A stretch of DNA of 19,186 nt from Deltaproteobacteria bacterium (GTDB taxonomy: Bacteria > Desulfobacterota_B > Binatia > UBA9968): the NCBI GenBank assembly GCA_016193385.1, contig JACPSF010000073.1, positions 1 to 19,186 of the forward strand. Reading direction: 5' to 3'. The notes below the pieces were generated by a model that saw nothing but the letters and a program-made list of their open reading frames with translations, had not been told where the DNA came from and did not search any database. This document shows, piece by piece, positions 1-7,659 of this stretch. Position numbers and translations under genes: made by a program. Numbering within the stretch: position 1 is the stretch's first letter; each line of letters opens with the position of its first letter.

Positions 1-418
1 CCAGTCTGAAATAATCCCTGCTGTCTTCGCCGAATCTTGAGCGGCTCGACCACCGGTATCTTGACTTTTACGAGGCTTGCTCAGCGTTCACTCGCGTTGC
101 AACCCGGCAACTCGCTCGTCAGCCCGAGGCTGACTTTGTCGGTAGGCTTCACCACGTCGATTACTCTCCATGCTGCTACCCAAGCTAGGCGGCTCCTGGC
201 TTTTACCGCCGCGGGACTCCTCTCATCATCTGAGAGTCACCCTATGGATCACGACAGCAATTCATCTGGACACACCAAGATCCAAGACCTGACCCTCTGT
301 GCTTTCTGAACTCCCTTTCCCAACGGATTCCACATTGCTGCCGTCGATTGCGTGCCTTGACAACCTGCGGCGAGGGTAATAGCGTCCGGCGGCATGAAGC
401 AAGAAGGAGGTTACGCTG
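1..418. other. Gene-free, hairpin-rich leader region
   Basis: I see no convincing protein gene here. The stretch holds three clear short inverted repeats: 96-111 (GTTGC/GCAAC), 118-134 (GTCAGCC/GGCTGAC around CGA) and 219-235 (CTCTCA/TGAGAG). The longest open frame on the plus strand (37-309) has no plausible ribosome binding site and a Ser/Thr/Ala/Leu-rich composition without domains, so I read it as spurious. Read on the minus strand, the segment has the look of a structured RNA, loosely like the 5' domain of a group II intron, but no domain V or reverse transcriptase is visible. That last point is inference and weak. The end of the region (about 404-410) supplies the ribosome binding site of the next gene. 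Confidence 0.4.
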
Positions 419-733
419 GTGCAATACATCATTATGCTGTGGCATCCGCCTGAAGCTTCGCCGCTCTCGAACAAGACCGTCAGAGAAGCTTCAAACAAGA
501 CGTGGGGCCAGTTGCCCGCCTTAAGGCAAAAATACGGCGTCGAGGTCATTGCGGGGTATCACTTAGACCTCGAGCATAGAGCCATCGTAGTTGTCGAGGC
601 GCCGAGCGCTGAAGCCGTGAGAGACTTCTTGTACGAGTCAGGCTTCATGCACTGGAATGACGCGAGAATTTACCTTACCAGGCCGCTTCACGAGGTTCGA
701 GAGTGGACAATGAAACAGCCCACCATTTTTTAA
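419..733 (+). CDS. Small dimeric alpha/beta-barrel-like protein, function unknown
   Basis: A 104-residue cytosolic protein with no signal peptide or membrane segment. The GTG start at 419 is chosen because AAGGAGG lies at 404-410, eight bases upstream, the strongest ribosome binding site in this part of the window. The pattern is beta-strand (QYIIMLWHPP), a helix (residues about 20-38), strand (VEVIAGYHLDL), strand (HRAIVVVEA), helix (SAEAVRDFLYESG), then a strand and a polar tail. This order and the length fit the ferredoxin-like dimeric alpha/beta-barrel superfamily, in which DUF3303/GYD-type proteins act as small stress or monooxygenase-related proteins. No catalytic residue can be assigned. 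It stands alone and converges on the BFD-like gene at 819-1124. The gene is very probably real; the fold assignment is tentative. Confidence 0.7.
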   Translation: MQYIIMLWHPPEASPLSNKTVREASNKTWGQLPALRQKYGVEVIAGYHLDLEHRAIVVVEAPSAEAVRDFLYESGFMHWNDARIYLTRPLHEVREWTMKQPTIF

Positions 734-818
734 AACCCTGCGAGCGGCCACCGTCATTGAGTTTCGACAAATAAGGCATGCTCACAGGGGGCCCGGATCT
801 GGTCATGTTCCGCGGTGG

Positions 819-1124
819 TTATTGTTCCGCGCCGCAGCGGGGGCAGGTAAGAGGGGAGGAAGCTTTGAGAATCGACCAGCCGCATTCGCGGCATGTCTCG
901 ACCTCATCGCCGAGCATGTCTCGGATCACGGGGCCGCATCTCTGGGCGCCGCACGGACCGGTTCCGGCGCCGGTGCGACGGCTTACCATCTCGAAAGTCT
1001 TCGCGCCGCCTTGGATAGCCTTGATGATGATGCCTTTGCGGATTTTGTTGCAGAGGCAGATCGGGCGGTAGGAGTCGATGATCGCCCGCTCGCGTGCTTT
1101 TCTTAGTTCTTCCTGGGAATCCAA
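819..1124 (-). CDS. BFD-like [2Fe-2S]-binding protein with C-terminal zinc ribbon, copy 1
   Basis: A 101-residue cytosolic protein with two metal sites. Residues 23-63 carry C-x-C-x32-C-x4-C (C23, C25, C58, C63), with the motif RRTGAGTGPCGAQRC. This is the bacterioferritin-associated-ferredoxin-like [2Fe-2S] domain in the C-x4-C form seen in BFD-like domains of FAD-dependent oxidoreductases. Residues 78-97 carry C-x2-C-x12-C-x2-C, a rubredoxin/zinc-ribbon-type knuckle (CRECGW, CPRCG). The start is TTG at 1124; an in-frame stop lies a few codons upstream and no strong ribosome binding site is seen. A role in electron transfer or in iron-sulfur sensing is inferred from the family only. No partner oxidoreductase with a matching FAD domain is adjacent. 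Two more copies occur at 7450-7659 (truncated) and 12446-12760 (intact). Confidence 0.85.
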   Translation of the reverse strand: MDSQEELRKARERAIIDSYRPICLCNKIRKGIIIKAIQGGAKTFEMVSRRTGAGTGPCGAQRCGPVIRDMLGDEVETCRECGWSILKASSPLTCPRCGAEQ

Positions 1125-1471
1125 GCTGTTTAGGCTTTCTTATTGAATTCCAGAACCTTAAGAATCAAATATGAAGCGATTTCGCAACTCGAATTAGCCT
1201 TTCTCACCGATAACCAGTGAAGATGTCAAAGGATGGGGAAGGGGGGTCTGGCTGGTCCGTTTGTCCTATCTGTCAAGCCTGACAGAGAACCGTGCGTTCC
1301 CGCTTGTGCCGGGCCTCAGCGGCCGCTGTCTCCGGAGCGGCTGGCTGCCGACACGTGAGTTGAACAGAACTTGACAATCCTACTTACGATGGGCAGCATC
1401 AAGTGTTTGGGCTGGGTCTACTACCCTTCGCCAGGCGCCGCACAGAAACTAACCAGGGAGGAAAAAACCTT
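1125..1471. promoter_or_regulatory. Palindrome-rich intergenic region upstream of the LLM oxidoreductase gene
   Basis: No gene is visible in these 347 bases, although an upstream in-frame extension of the next gene starts at 1403. The region holds closely packed inverted repeats: CTGTCA-agcc-TGACAG (1270-1285), the perfect palindromes CAGCGGCCGCTG (1317-1328) and CTCCGGAG (1330-1337), and CGGC-tggct-GCCG (1337-1349). A TTGACA at 1371-1376 could be a -35 box, but no good -10 box follows at 16-18 bases. The stretch is likely the promoter or leader of the gene at 1472; which element binds a regulator cannot be told from the sequence. The sequence around 1263-1281 recurs at the deletion junction of BFD copy 2 (7637-7655). 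Confidence 0.4.
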
Positions 1472-2452
1472 ATGGCAATCCGTTTCAGCCTGCATGGCTC
1501 AATCAGAAACATTTCCCAGGGAATTCAAAGGGCAAAACAGGCAGAAGAGTTGGGCTTTGAGGGCATCTTCATTGCGGATAGCCAGACGACCTGCCTCGAT
1601 CCATTTCAGGCCCTGGCCATCTGCGCGACCCACACGAAACGCTTGCGCCTCGCGACCGCCGTCACCAACATGGTTTACCGCGACCCGACGGTGCTGGCGG
1701 GCTCTGCGGCAACCCTTAACGAGATCTCCGACGGTCGGGCGATCCTGGGGATGGGAACCGGTGACGGTCCGGTATATAGCCTGGGGAGAAAAGCTACACC
1801 GATAGCGAAGTTCGAACAGGGTCTCAAGACCATGCGCGAGCTGCTTCAAGGCAAGGCCGCAGAGTTTCCCACCGGCAAAGTCAGCCTCAAGGTCGGCAAA
1901 TTACCCGTACCCCTTTATGTCTCACTCGAAGGTCCGCGGGGCTTGCCGGTAGCCGGGAAGCTTGCCGACGGCGTGATCCTGGGAAGCGGTTTTGACCTGA
2001 GTGTGCTTCAGTGGGCAAAAGAAAAAATCGCTCAAGGTGCCGCTCAAGTCGGACGCTCACCAGCCGACATCGAACTCATTGCCGCAGGCATGATCTGTGT
2101 GGACAAAGACGGCGATCGGGCCCGCGCTACCGTGCGCGCGCGCCTGGCCAACCGCGCTCACCACAATTTCCGCTTCACTCTGGAAACGGTGGCGCCCGAA
2201 GAGCTGAATGGAGTAAAAAAGTTCATGGAGGCCTTTGATATCATGAGGCCGCTCGAAAACAGGCTCGACCCGAGCTACATCACCGACTATCTAGTCCGCC
2301 GCTTCTCCATCGCCGGCACGCCAGAAGAATGCGCGGCGCGTGTAAAAGAAATCGCGCAGGCTGGGATGAGCCACTTTATGCTCACCCCACCCGAAAGGAT
2401 TTACAACGAGATGGTGGAGGCCTGGGCTAAAGAGGTCATGCCCCTTTTGTAG
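1472..2452 (+). CDS. LLM-class flavin/F420-dependent oxidoreductase (Mer-like)
   Basis: A 326-residue luciferase-like TIM-barrel oxidoreductase. The family uses reduced FMN or coenzyme F420 to act on varied small substrates, and the cofactor cannot be decided here. The start at 1472 is chosen over the in-frame ATG at 1403 because AGGGAGGA (1455-1462) sits just upstream and homology-like sequence begins at MAIRFSLHG. Supporting motifs are the N-terminal barrel strand with GSIRNISQGIQRAKQAEELG, the RLRLATAVTN strand, TLNEISDGRAILGMGTGDG (the conserved glycine-rich segment of Mer-like LLM enzymes), and the C-terminal GTPEECAARVKEIAQAG helix. The protein is full length for the family. It is a single-gene unit that converges with the RidA gene, and its substrate is unknown. 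Confidence 0.9.
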   Translation: MAIRFSLHGSIRNISQGIQRAKQAEELGFEGIFIADSQTTCLDPFQALAICATHTKRLRLATAVTNMVYRDPTVLAGSAATLNEISDGRAILGMGTGDGPVYSLGRKATPIAKFEQGLKTMRELLQGKAAEFPTGKVSLKVGKLPVPLYVSLEGPRGLPVAGKLADGVILGSGFDLSVLQWAKEKIAQGAAQVGRSPADIELIAAGMICVDKDGDRARATVRARLANRAHHNFRFTLETVAPEELNGVKKFMEAFDIMRPLENRLDPSYITDYLVRRFSIAGTPEECAARVKEIAQAGMSHFMLTPPERIYNEMVEAWAKEVMPLL

Positions 2453-2578
2453 GGCGCCTCCTGACCCGGCAACAAGATACTCACGGCCGGCTATAGGGCC
2501 ATATTCGTTTATCTGCCACTGCGCGGTGAACTTGCCGGCCGGGGAACGCAAACACTTCAACAATCCGGACATCGACGC

Positions 2579-3775
2579 TTATCCTTTTGACCCCAGGTAG
2601 GCAACCGCGTCGATTTCCACCACGCAGTCGGGCGCGAGGGCCTCGACACCGAGAGTAAGGCCGGCGGGCATCCACTGGCTGCGCTTGTGGGTTTTAAAGA
2701 ACTCCTTGTAGGTCGAGGCGAACGGCGCCAGATCCTGGCCCTCGAGCACATAGACCGTCGTTTTGACCACGTCGTCCAGCGTTCCACCAGCAGCTTCGAC
2801 GATGTCCTTAATATGCATCATTGATTCCTCTGTTTGGATCACCATGTCGCCTGCGCCGATGGTTTTCTGGTCGAGGCCGATGGAGTCCTGGCCTGCTATG
2901 AACAGCCAGTCGCCGACACGTACGGACTGGGAGAACAGGCTGGGAGTCATTCGCACCTTGTCGCTCGATACGTACGTCTTTCTTCTGTCGCCGGTGGCGA
3001 TGACGACAGAGCGTTGGAGGACATTTTGGCCCAGGGTCCTGATGCCAATGCGCGATTGAGCCGGGAACTCCTCTGGCTTAAAAACGTTGCCAAGCCTCTG
3101 GCGCCGGGCGTCGCGGTGCGCGGCCTGGACGCTGAGGTCTGCCATGTGACAAAGGAAGTTATAGTTGCGGAAAATATCGCTTAGCGAGAGTCGCTGGCTT
3201 TTTACGCTCGCTTCGGTCCTATCCAGGATGGTGTTCACCTGCTGGGCCATAGCAGCATACAATTCCGCGCCCACTATGGCTTCCTCACCAGCGTCGATGC
3301 CCGAGAGGAAGTAGAGGTCTCCCAGCCTTACCCCATGGCAGCGGCTCCCCTTACTAAGGGGCACTCTTGAAACACTGATCTGACTGCGGTCTTGGCTAGC
3401 TGAAGCAATGGCATCCATCCGAACCGCGCAGCCGCCGTCCAGTCCCGTGACCCCGAGGAAGCAGACCGCAGGGTACGTCCGCTCGGGGTTGGGGAAATAG
3501 TCGTCGAGGACTCTAGCCACACTGTCCGCGTCGTCGTAATTGGTTAGCAGGACCCATAAAGAGATCACGTCCTCCAGCTTCTGTCCAACCTCGCCGAGAG
3601 CGGTGCGCAGGTTCTCGAGCGTTCGGCGTGCCTGGCTCCCAGCATCTCGTGCAGGGCCGATTGACCCATTCGGCCCCCTGGCATCCTGGGCCACAAACGT
3701 CAGCTCTCCTGCCCTAACTCCTGTCAGGAAAAGCGAGCTATGGTCAAAAAGCCTGGGTGAAGATATCCTGTCCAC
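2579..3775 (-). CDS. Triple-domain RidA/YjgF-family protein
   Basis: A 398-residue protein made of three consecutive RidA-like domains at about 10-125, 136-262 and 267-395; a normal RidA is about 125-130 residues and forms a homotrimer. Each repeat shows the family order: a strand like LFIAGQDSIG, a long helix (TEESMMHIKDIVEAAGGTLD), then VVKTTVYVL-type and VVEIDAVA-type strands. RidA enzymes hydrolyse reactive enamines and imines using a conserved arginine near the C-terminal PA-x-T-x-VGV segment. By eye this position is Tyr101 in domain 1 and Met369 in domain 3; only domain 2 keeps a candidate (Arg242). The start is GTG at 3775 with AAAGGGGG upstream. It lies 57 bases after the decayed binding-protein gene, probably in the same operon. 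Tandem RidA content is certain; activity is uncertain. Confidence 0.88.
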   Translation of the reverse strand: MDRISSPRLFDHSSLFLTGVRAGELTFVAQDARGPNGSIGPARDAGSQARRTLENLRTALGEVGQKLEDVISLWVLLTNYDDADSVARVLDDYFPNPERTYPAVCFLGVTGLDGGCAVRMDAIASASQDRSQISVSRVPLSKGSRCHGVRLGDLYFLSGIDAGEEAIVGAELYAAMAQQVNTILDRTEASVKSQRLSLSDIFRNYNFLCHMADLSVQAAHRDARRQRLGNVFKPEEFPAQSRIGIRTLGQNVLQRSVVIATGDRRKTYVSSDKVRMTPSLFSQSVRVGDWLFIAGQDSIGLDQKTIGAGDMVIQTEESMMHIKDIVEAAGGTLDDVVKTTVYVLEGQDLAPFASTYKEFFKTHKRSQWMPAGLTLGVEALAPDCVVEIDAVAYLGSKG

Positions 3776-3832
3776 GATGCTAACCCCCTTTCTTAAGTCC
3801 GCTTCACGATGATGTCTTCGTAGCGCCTCCCG

Positions 3833-4695
3833 TTATTTTTTCTGGAGTATAGCCATAAACTCCTCGCGCCACTTCAGTAATCGCTCCTCCCGCGCTGCCA
3901 CGTAGGTAGCCGTAAAGTCGTGAAGCTTTATGTTTCGTTGTTCGATCATCCTCCGTCTTTTTTGCGCTGGCGTGCCTTCCACAAGATCTGAAGCTGATTT
4001 TTGAATATCCCAGAAGGCCTGCTGTCCGTCGCGGCTCAAGAGAAAGCCTGCAAATAGAGTTGCAAGATTTGGATGTGCGGAGTTCTTCGGCACTGCCAGA
4101 TAAAAATGGCCCGTATGGGCTGCGTCTTCTAATATCTCACTTTCAACGGGCATTCCTCTGGCTTTTGCCTGCTCGGCGACATAATCGCCGCAGTCAAAAG
4201 CAAGCAGAAGGAATTGGCCGCTTGCTAGCCTTTCCATCTCGCCGCATTGAATCAACCCGCCGATCTGCTTAGTGAATTTCTGCAGGAACTCTTTTACTTT
4301 CGCATAACCCAGCACATCAGCTACCCGGTCGAAACTGACCGCTATCGGCGTGGAGGCAATCTTGCCCTTCCATTTCGGATTAAGCAGATCATCAACTCGC
4401 CTGGGAACGTCATCCTTAGAGACCAGCTTGGCGTTGTAGCTCACTCCCGGAAACCTCGTCGTCGCTAGAAGAACACGGTTATCCAGCTCTACCATTTGTT
4501 GGGTTACATCCGAGCACCTTCGACGCCACCCCATACGTTGGCCTGAGCCACCAAATTCAGTTGCCCCTCTGATTTTGCTGCTTCGAGCAGCTCGGGTAAG
4601 GAGCTTGCGGGAGCTGACAAGGCGTTTGGGGCGGGCAGGCAGATCATCAAGGTTATTAAGGCCAAAAAACTAACCGGCGAACCACGATCTTTCAT
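3833..4695 (-). pseudogene. Broken ABC substrate-binding protein, Fe3+/polyamine type (internal deletion and frameshift)
   Basis: Two frames together make one periplasmic solute-binding protein. The N-terminal piece (4695 down to 4504, 63 residues) has a signal peptide ending near ALSA-PAS, then LLEAAKSEGQLNL and WGGVEGARM before a stop. The C-terminal piece (4534 down to 3833) resumes in another frame at DVTQQMVELDNRVLLATTRFPG and continues through KWKGKIASTP, IQCGEMERLASGQF and AVPKNSAHPNLATLFAGF to the end. Relatives of this type are about 380-390 residues with roughly 90-100 residues between VEGAR and the TRFPG segment; these are missing, with the junction near 4505-4512. The start overlaps the ATPase stop by four bases (ATGA) and has AGGAGG upstream. 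Either a real decay event or an assembly collapse could explain it. Confidence 0.85.
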
Positions 4696-5789
4696 TTCAA
4701 CTCCTCCTTGCCCCTATTGTCTGGATGAAATACGAGAATCTTCTCTTTTGGCACTTGGAAGTGCACGGCTCCGTGTTCCACGTCGGTCCCCACAATTTTT
4801 GCTACCATCGTCTTCCCTTGAGTCTTGAGCTTGCATAGCCGGTGATCACCAAGATAAGTATTGTCGACTATTTCACCACTGAACTCGTTGACGTGTCCAG
4901 ATAGAACAGGCTTTAGCCCGATGTCTTCGGGCCTGATCCCAAGAAGCAGTTCCGTTCCGACTTTCTCAGCGGCGTCCACGCAAAGCAACCCCAGCTCGGT
5001 CTGAATAAATCCCGGTTGGCTAATTTTTCCAGAAAGCCAATTCATAGTTCCAAGGAATTCCGCCACGGCTGGGTCGATAGGTTTTCCATACAGTTCGCGG
5101 GGACTCCCCGACTGGAGCAGTAGACCGTCACCGATGAGAAGGATGTGGTCGGCCAGGGCCATGGCTTCAACTTGATCGTGGGTAACGTACAAGACTGTAC
5201 TATTAAGCTTCTTAGCCATATCCCTGATCTCATATCGGACGGACTCCCGAAGACGAGCATCCAAGTTACTGAGGGGTTCATCCATAAGCAAGGCTTGTGC
5301 ATTCACGGCCAAGGCACGGGCTAGGGCAACCCGCTGCTGTTGACCGCCGCTCAGCTGAGGGGCCGGTCGGTCCCGGAGTCTTTCCAACTGTACCAGTCGG
5401 AGGGCATGGGCTACTCTTTCCCCAACCTCTTGTCGACGCAGCTTCCTTTTCCCATGCGAGAGAGGTAAAGCGACATTTTCAAAGACGGTCATGTGAGGCC
5501 AAATCGCGTACGACTGGAAAACCATCCCGAAGCCCCGATCTTCCGCGGGAACAAATGTTTTCGGTTCACCGCTAAACACTAATCGATCACCTATTCTTAT
5601 CTCTCCTGAGTCTGGTTTTTCTAAACCGGCCACGCACCGCAGCAGAGTAGTCTTACCGGAACCGCTGGAGCCGAGGAGAACACAAAACTCTCCCGGCTCA
5701 ACGCGCATGTCAATTCCTCTGAGAGCGTGAACTTTCCCGCTCTTCGTCCGAAAAACCTTCGTCAACCCGCGGACGGAGATCCCTGTCAT
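4692..5789 (-). CDS. ABC transporter ATP-binding protein, FbpC/PotA type
   Basis: A 365-residue cytosolic ATPase that powers import of iron, spermidine/putrescine or similar solutes. All nucleotide-binding motifs are present: Walker A GSSGSGKTT (40-48), Q-loop Gln92, signature LSGGQ (146-150), Walker B ALLMDE (166-171) and H-loop His204 (YVTHDQ). The C-terminal third (about 240-350, with LGIRPEDIGL) matches the TOBE-type regulatory domain of the CUT1/PotA/FbpC group. The gene overlaps the permease stop by four bases (5786-5789) and the binding-protein start by four bases (4692-4695), so translation is likely coupled. It appears intact although both neighbours are damaged. The substrate cannot be fixed from the ATPase; the binding-protein remains favour an Fe3+ or organic solute of the SBP_bac_6 type. 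Confidence 0.93.
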   Translation of the reverse strand: MTGISVRGLTKVFRTKSGKVHALRGIDMRVEPGEFCVLLGSSGSGKTTLLRCVAGLEKPDSGEIRIGDRLVFSGEPKTFVPAEDRGFGMVFQSYAIWPHMTVFENVALPLSHGKRKLRRQEVGERVAHALRLVQLERLRDRPAPQLSGGQQQRVALARALAVNAQALLMDEPLSNLDARLRESVRYEIRDMAKKLNSTVLYVTHDQVEAMALADHILLIGDGLLLQSGSPRELYGKPIDPAVAEFLGTMNWLSGKISQPGFIQTELGLLCVDAAEKVGTELLLGIRPEDIGLKPVLSGHVNEFSGEIVDNTYLGDHRLCKLKTQGKTMVAKIVGTDVEHGAVHFQVPKEKILVFHPDNRGKEELK

Positions 5790-7429
5790 ATCGGCGCCTC
5801 ACTCCCACTCGCTCTTCTACCAAAAAACCAATACAAGGCAACAAGAGGAATCATAAAAATCAGCCCCAGAACCGAAGCAGCTGCAGCCCTCGTGATCGAT
5901 CCCTCCATCCACAACGACCAGATAAACACCGGAAATGTTAGGTTGTGCGGCGTCACCAGCAGGGAGGCCATGGTCAATTCTCGATAAGACAAAAGAGCCA
6001 TCCACAGCCAAGCATTGACCATAGCCGGTGCAATCAGGGGCACGACAATTTTTCTCAGGCACGCTAACAGTGGGATACCACTGACCTTTCCGACCTCCTC
6101 TAACTCTTTATGCACCTGCAAGATCGCGCTATTGAGCACTCGTGTCCCGAAACTAATCCACGCTAAAACATACAGGCCGAGAAGTATATAAATGGTCCCA
6201 TAGATGGGCAACGCTTTCCCGAGGCCAAACAACGCTACATAGTTGGCGCCCACAGCCAAGATCACATGAGGTATTGCATGCGGCAAGAAAGCGCCCGCAT
6301 CCAAGACAAACCGACCCGCGAGCTCAGAGCGGGTCACCGTCCAAGAAATGGCAAGACTAAAAGCCAGGGTAAGACTCGCCACCGAAACCATCAAGATTCC
6401 TGTGTTGCGAGCAGACTCCAACAGATGAGACCAGGGCAGGTTGTGGTAGTTACTGAATGACACAATTTCCAGGCTTGACCAGGAGATGGGCTGGAAGTAG
6501 GGGAGTAGAGAATTCCATAGGAGAACCAGCGCGGGCAAAATCTGACCAAAAAACAGGTAAAAGCCCAGGAAAACCCAGGCAAGCCATGTCGTGCGGCCGA
6601 GTTCAACGGATTTCGGCTGGTACGCCCTTCCGGTGATGACAGCATACCGGTGACCATAGCGAACCACTCGAAGGTAGAGCCAACTGAGCGGCAGCGACAG
6701 AGAAATCATCAGCGTGCTGAAGGCGCCTGCTAGGTCATAGCGCGGGGCACCGAATTCCGGTTGGATTCTGAAGTATAAGAAGGTGCTGAACGTGAACACA
6801 CGATTAGGCAGACCAATGATCGCAGGGACATCAAACGCGGCGATGCCAATAGTTGAAATATAAATCGCGGCCGCAAGAATGCCGGGAAAAGCGAGCGGCA
6901 AGCTAACACGCAGTAAGGTGGAAAGAAGCCCCATGCCATGGACAGCGGCAGCTTCCTCAAGGGACGGATCTAAAGAGCGAAAAGTCGCCGCAACCATCAC
7001 GAAGGCCAGTGGTGCCAAACCCAGGCCTTGGATAACGCCCATGCCAATCGGAGTGGCGATGTCGATTGAGGCCCACTCCATCCCAGGGATGCTCATAATA
7101 GCTTTATTAATAAGCCCGATTCGGGGGTGAAGGAGAAATACCCACCCCATCGCGGTGATGAAGCCAGGGACAAGAAGCCCGGTTGTCATAAACGTGAAAA
7201 GGACATTCTTGCAGGGCAAATCGGTCCTCTCCACAAGCCATGCTCCAGCGACGCCAAAAAATATGGCGATAACTACAGTTACCAAAGAGAACAAGCCGGT
7301 GTTTAACAGCGTCTGGTAAACAAAAGGATCTCCGTATAGTTCCGCGTAAGCCCGCCAGCCGAAACTTGCCGACCCACGGGGCGGAATTACTTGGAAGCTT
7401 AGCCACACTACAACCAGTACGCGCATCAT
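5786..7429 (-). CDS. ABC transporter permease, FbpB-like dual-domain, 5'-truncated
   Basis: About 547 residues from the ATG at 7429; the frame stays open upstream to 7486, but those residues come from sequence shared with the BFD copy-2 gene. It is an inner-membrane permease of two fused halves, each with about six helices and an EAA loop: LEEAAAVHGMGLLSTLLRVS in the first half and LEEVGKVSGIPLLACLRKIV in the second. This is the FbpB/ThiP-like arrangement where one polypeptide forms the channel. Relatives have a full first transmembrane helix of about 20 residues before the first periplasmic segment. Here only MMRVLVVVWLSFQVIP remains, and AGCTCCTAAG before the ATG is not a ribosome binding site. 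I infer that the 5' end was lost at the junction near 7430-7454, so expression and function are doubtful. Confidence 0.85.
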   Translation of the reverse strand: MMRVLVVVWLSFQVIPPRGSASFGWRAYAELYGDPFVYQTLLNTGLFSLVTVVIAIFFGVAGAWLVERTDLPCKNVLFTFMTTGLLVPGFITAMGWVFLLHPRIGLINKAIMSIPGMEWASIDIATPIGMGVIQGLGLAPLAFVMVAATFRSLDPSLEEAAAVHGMGLLSTLLRVSLPLAFPGILAAAIYISTIGIAAFDVPAIIGLPNRVFTFSTFLYFRIQPEFGAPRYDLAGAFSTLMISLSLPLSWLYLRVVRYGHRYAVITGRAYQPKSVELGRTTWLAWVFLGFYLFFGQILPALVLLWNSLLPYFQPISWSSLEIVSFSNYHNLPWSHLLESARNTGILMVSVASLTLAFSLAISWTVTRSELAGRFVLDAGAFLPHAIPHVILAVGANYVALFGLGKALPIYGTIYILLGLYVLAWISFGTRVLNSAILQVHKELEEVGKVSGIPLLACLRKIVVPLIAPAMVNAWLWMALLSYRELTMASLLVTPHNLTFPVFIWSLWMEGSITRAAAASVLGLIFMIPLVALYWFFGRRASGSEAPI

Positions 7430-7438
7430 CTTAGGAGC

Positions 7439-7453
7439 TTGACAAGCTGTCAA
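7439..7453. repeat. Inverted repeat TTGACA-agc-TGTCAA at the permease/BFD junction
   Basis: A perfect inverted repeat with 6-base arms and a 3-base loop. It lies exactly between the truncated permease 5' end and the 3' end of the truncated BFD copy 2. A related repeat, CTGTCA-agcc-TGACAG, is at 1270-1285. It could be a protein-binding palindrome, a recombination end or coincidence. Confidence 0.5.
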
Positions 7454-7655
7454 CCTGAATTTTGCGTTGCGCCGCAGCGGAGGCAAGTAAGAGGGGAGGA
7501 ACCTTTAAGAATCGACCAGCCGCATTCGCGGCAGGTCTTGACCTCCTCGCCGAGCATACCTCGGATCATGGAGCCGCATCTCTGAGCGCCGCACGGACCG
7601 GTTCCGGCGCCGGTGCGACGGCTCACCATCTCGAAAGTCCTATCTGTCAAGCCTG
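7447..7655. repeat. Near-direct repeats flanking BFD copy 2
   Basis: CTGTCAACCTG (7447-7457) and CTGTCAAGCCTG (7644-7655) differ by one inserted G and bracket the truncated BFD gene on its two sides. The right-hand copy also matches 1270-1281 downstream of the intact BFD copy 1. The repeats may mark the edges of a transposed or recombined segment. Confidence 0.4.
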
Positions 7656-7659
7656 GCAA
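7450..7659 (-). pseudogene. BFD/zinc-ribbon protein, copy 2, 5'-truncated
   Basis: The open frame has 69 residues, of which about 62 match residues 43-101 of copies 1 and 3: TFEMVSRRTGAGTGPCGAQRC and the complete zinc-ribbon part (CRECGW, then CLRCG). The N-terminal half with the C-x-C pair is gone, so a [2Fe-2S] cluster with four cysteines cannot form. The first seven residues (MPGLTDR) come from foreign sequence: the match to copy 1 stops at GTC (7637-7639) and continues with sequence matching 1263-1281, which lies 264 bases further on in the copy-1 region. There is no sign of a proper ribosome binding site. Its 3' end sits beside the truncated permease. It is most likely a dead deletion derivative. 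Confidence 0.85.

Noticed and set aside
37..309. A 90-codon plus-strand open frame at the window start
   Set aside because: No ribosome binding site, low-information composition and overlap with several hairpins; more likely the complement of a structured or non-coding sequence.
1371..1399. TTGACA as the -35 box of a promoter for the LLM oxidoreductase
   Set aside because: At 16-18 bases the following hexamers (gcagca, cagcat, agcatc) do not resemble TATAAT.
2484..2545. Distant CGGCCGGC/GCCGGCCG pair between the converging LLM and RidA genes as a terminator
   Set aside because: The loop is over 40 bases and no U-run follows on either strand.
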